DNA from: Verrucomicrobiaceae bacterium
GTDB taxonomy: Bacteria; Verrucomicrobiota; Verrucomicrobiia; Verrucomicrobiales; Verrucomicrobiaceae
Assembly (NCBI GenBank): GCA_947466075.1
Contig: CANIBP010000002.1
Span: 62,001-126,000 of the forward strand
Direction: 5' to 3'
Length of the DNA: 64,000 nt
Position 1 is the stretch's first letter. Each line of letters begins with the position of its first letter. Below, in pieces: positions 62,977-64,000 of this stretch. The translations under genes were made by a program, and so were the position numbers. Under the pieces are notes generated by a model. The model was not told the DNA's origin. It saw only the letters and a list, made by a program, of their open reading frames with translations, and searched no databases.

Positions 62977-63399
62977 ATGAATCAGCTCGTTCGATTGCTC
63001 GTGCTGCCTTTTCCTGTAGCGGTCTTGCTTGGCTCTACAGCTTTGGTAATCACCGATCACATCATGCGGCCTGATCGCACAGGGATAGATGACTCCATCG
63101 ATGCTGGTTCTTTCGTTGGGTTCATCGTGATCTCCACCATTGTTGTCTTGCTTCAAGTTCTCCTCGGCGTGCCGTCGTTGCTGATTTTGGATGCGAGAAA
63201 GAGCAGGAAGGGCGGTTATCTGGTCACGGCCATCTTGATCGCAATCGTATTGGCTTTTGCAATTTCCAAGGTGCTTCTGGCTCCACAATTTGGCGAAACG
63301 ATGGGATGGATGTATCCCCGTGTATTCGCATTCTTGGGTGTTCCCCTCGTCTTCTGCTACTGGCTGGCGCTTCGTGTGCGCACGACCCGTGTCGGTTAA
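62977..63399 (+). CDS. Hypothetical four-helix membrane protein
   Basis: 140 residues. Membrane helices appear as LLVLPFPVAVLLGSTALVIT, FIVISTIVVLLQVLLGVPSL, YLVTAILIAIVLAFAISKVL and VFAFLGVPLVFCYWLALRV. A short soluble loop (DHIMRPDRTGIDDSIDAG) joins the first two. No family recognised. It follows bioB by 45 bp on the same strand and is convergent with the nucleoside phosphorylase. Lower GC suggests that it is not part of the bioB unit by descent. Confidence 0.6.
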   Translation: MNQLVRLLVLPFPVAVLLGSTALVITDHIMRPDRTGIDDSIDAGSFVGFIVISTIVVLLQVLLGVPSLLILDARKSRKGGYLVTAILIAIVLAFAISKVLLAPQFGETMGWMYPRVFAFLGVPLVFCYWLALRVRTTRVG

Positions 63400-63403
63400 T
63401 TTG

Positions 63404-64000
63404 TCACACCACGGCCTTCAACAGCCTCGCCAGATACAGGCTCGCGGTCTTGCCGACTTCGACGACTTCGGCGTGATGCAGCGTCTGCGGTCTCAAACCG
63501 GCGGCCCAGTTGGTGAGCATGGAGATGCCGGCGACTTCCATGCCTAAAGAACGGGCTTGAATCGCCTCGGGCACGGTGGACATGCCGACGGCGTCGGCAC
63601 CGAGCGTGCTCAGCATGCGGATTTCGGCGGGCGTCTCATACTGCGGGCCGAGCAGCGCGGCATACACGCCCGCATGCAGCTTCAAACCGATCTCCACCGC
63701 CGCCGCGTGGAATTTTTCCGCCCACGAGCGCGAATAGACCTCGCTCATGTCATGGAAGTTCGGCCCGCCGAGCAGCGGCGTGGTGCCCTGGAAGTTGATG
63801 TGATCCGTGATGAGCATCAAACCGCCGACATGGAAATGCTCGTCGATCGCGCCAGCCGCATTCGTGAGCACGACACGCTTCACGCCGAGGCTGTGCATAA
63901 AGCGAATGCCCGCCGTGACTTCTGCGGCGCTGAGACCTTCATACAAATGCCGACGACCTTGGGCGATGAGGATCGGCCGGTCGTGATGACGCGCCAAAAC
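63404..64000 (-). CDS. Purine nucleoside phosphorylase (partial, runs off right edge)
   Basis: The frame is open to the window edge, so the N-terminus is missing; about 199 residues are seen. Family blocks are AQGRRHLYEGLSAAEV, LTNAAGAID, YAALLGPQYETPAEIRMLST and GADAVGMSTVPEAIQAR, the pattern of trimeric PNP (PunA/DeoD class I). These enzymes release the base from purine nucleosides with phosphate. The stop lies 5 bp from the convergent membrane-protein gene. Confidence 0.93.
   Translation of the reverse strand, partial: VLARHHDRPILIAQGRRHLYEGLSAAEVTAGIRFMHSLGVKRVVLTNAAGAIDEHFHVGGLMLITDHINFQGTTPLLGGPNFHDMSEVYSRSWAEKFHAAAVEIGLKLHAGVYAALLGPQYETPAEIRMLSTLGADAVGMSTVPEAIQARSLGMEVAGISMLTNWAAGLRPQTLHHAEVVEVGKTASLYLARLLKAVV

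Noticed and set aside
61684..63288. 534-codon minus-strand frame opposite bioB
   Set aside because: Overlaps bioB and the next gene completely; the bioB radical-SAM motifs settle the coding strand.

Overview
The window looks like chromosomal DNA from a Verrucomicrobiota bacterium, most likely near Verrucomicrobiaceae (Prosthecobacter or Verrucomicrobium relatives). This is an inference from content: three sulfatases, a sialate O-acetylesterase, two secreted Gfo/Idh/MocA oxidoreductases, a 973-residue PVC-type dehydrogenase with a C-terminal heme domain, a planctomycete-style cytochrome lipoprotein, an SHD1-heparinase-like protein, high GC, and start codons that mostly lack a Shine-Dalgarno sequence. 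Outer-membrane functions (two TonB receptors, an LptF/G permease, a lipid A-type acyltransferase fused to a GT9 glycosyltransferase) indicate a diderm cell.

Layout. 1-6240: a tandem pair of HtrA-like proteins (one intact, one with a broken triad), a sialate O-acetylesterase and a divergent peptide-binding lipoprotein. 6241-7426: a small insert-like segment with an XRE regulator, a TM2 protein and an unknown protein, bounded by copies of a 16-nt inverted sequence. 7427-15044: a minus-strand run of seven genes, of which five form a tightly overlapping type III polyketide synthase operon (PKS, ACP, ketosynthase, FAD monooxygenase, methyltransferase). 15092-18461: a double-FMN NosR-like membrane protein, an inactive rhomboid-like protein and a XerC/D recombinase. 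18474-27892: polysaccharide- and envelope-related genes. 27960-32170: a response regulator, a lone ExbD and the PVC dehydrogenase.

32209-40223 holds the most interesting system. An anti-sigma, a periplasmic metal sensor and an ECF sigma factor are arranged exactly like cnrY-cnrX-cnrH. The sensor keeps all five CnrX metal ligands at identical spacing. The genes that follow are not an efflux pump but two TonB-dependent receptors, a small CPLC-motif membrane protein and a PepSY protein, which suggests nickel/cobalt (or other metal) sensing coupled to outer-membrane uptake.

40372-46750: CPBP protease, PyrE, LptF/G with an extra N-terminal membrane domain, a PQQ-type propeller and an isolated nuoB-nuoC pair. 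47104-53911: dnaK, a NYN nuclease, three poorly known genes in repeat-rich DNA, then groES-groEL. 54057-64000: D-2-hydroxyacid dehydrogenase, cytochrome lipoprotein, truncated hemoglobin, MsrA, a Wzz-like protein, a DUF2157/GDYXXLXY pair, a second Gfo/Idh/MocA enzyme, BioB and a partial purine nucleoside phosphorylase.

Dispersed palindromes are common in intergenic DNA. One double-hairpin (REPIN-like) element sits inside the signal-peptide region of a lipoprotein gene. No rRNA, tRNA, insertion sequence with a transposase or CRISPR array was recognised.
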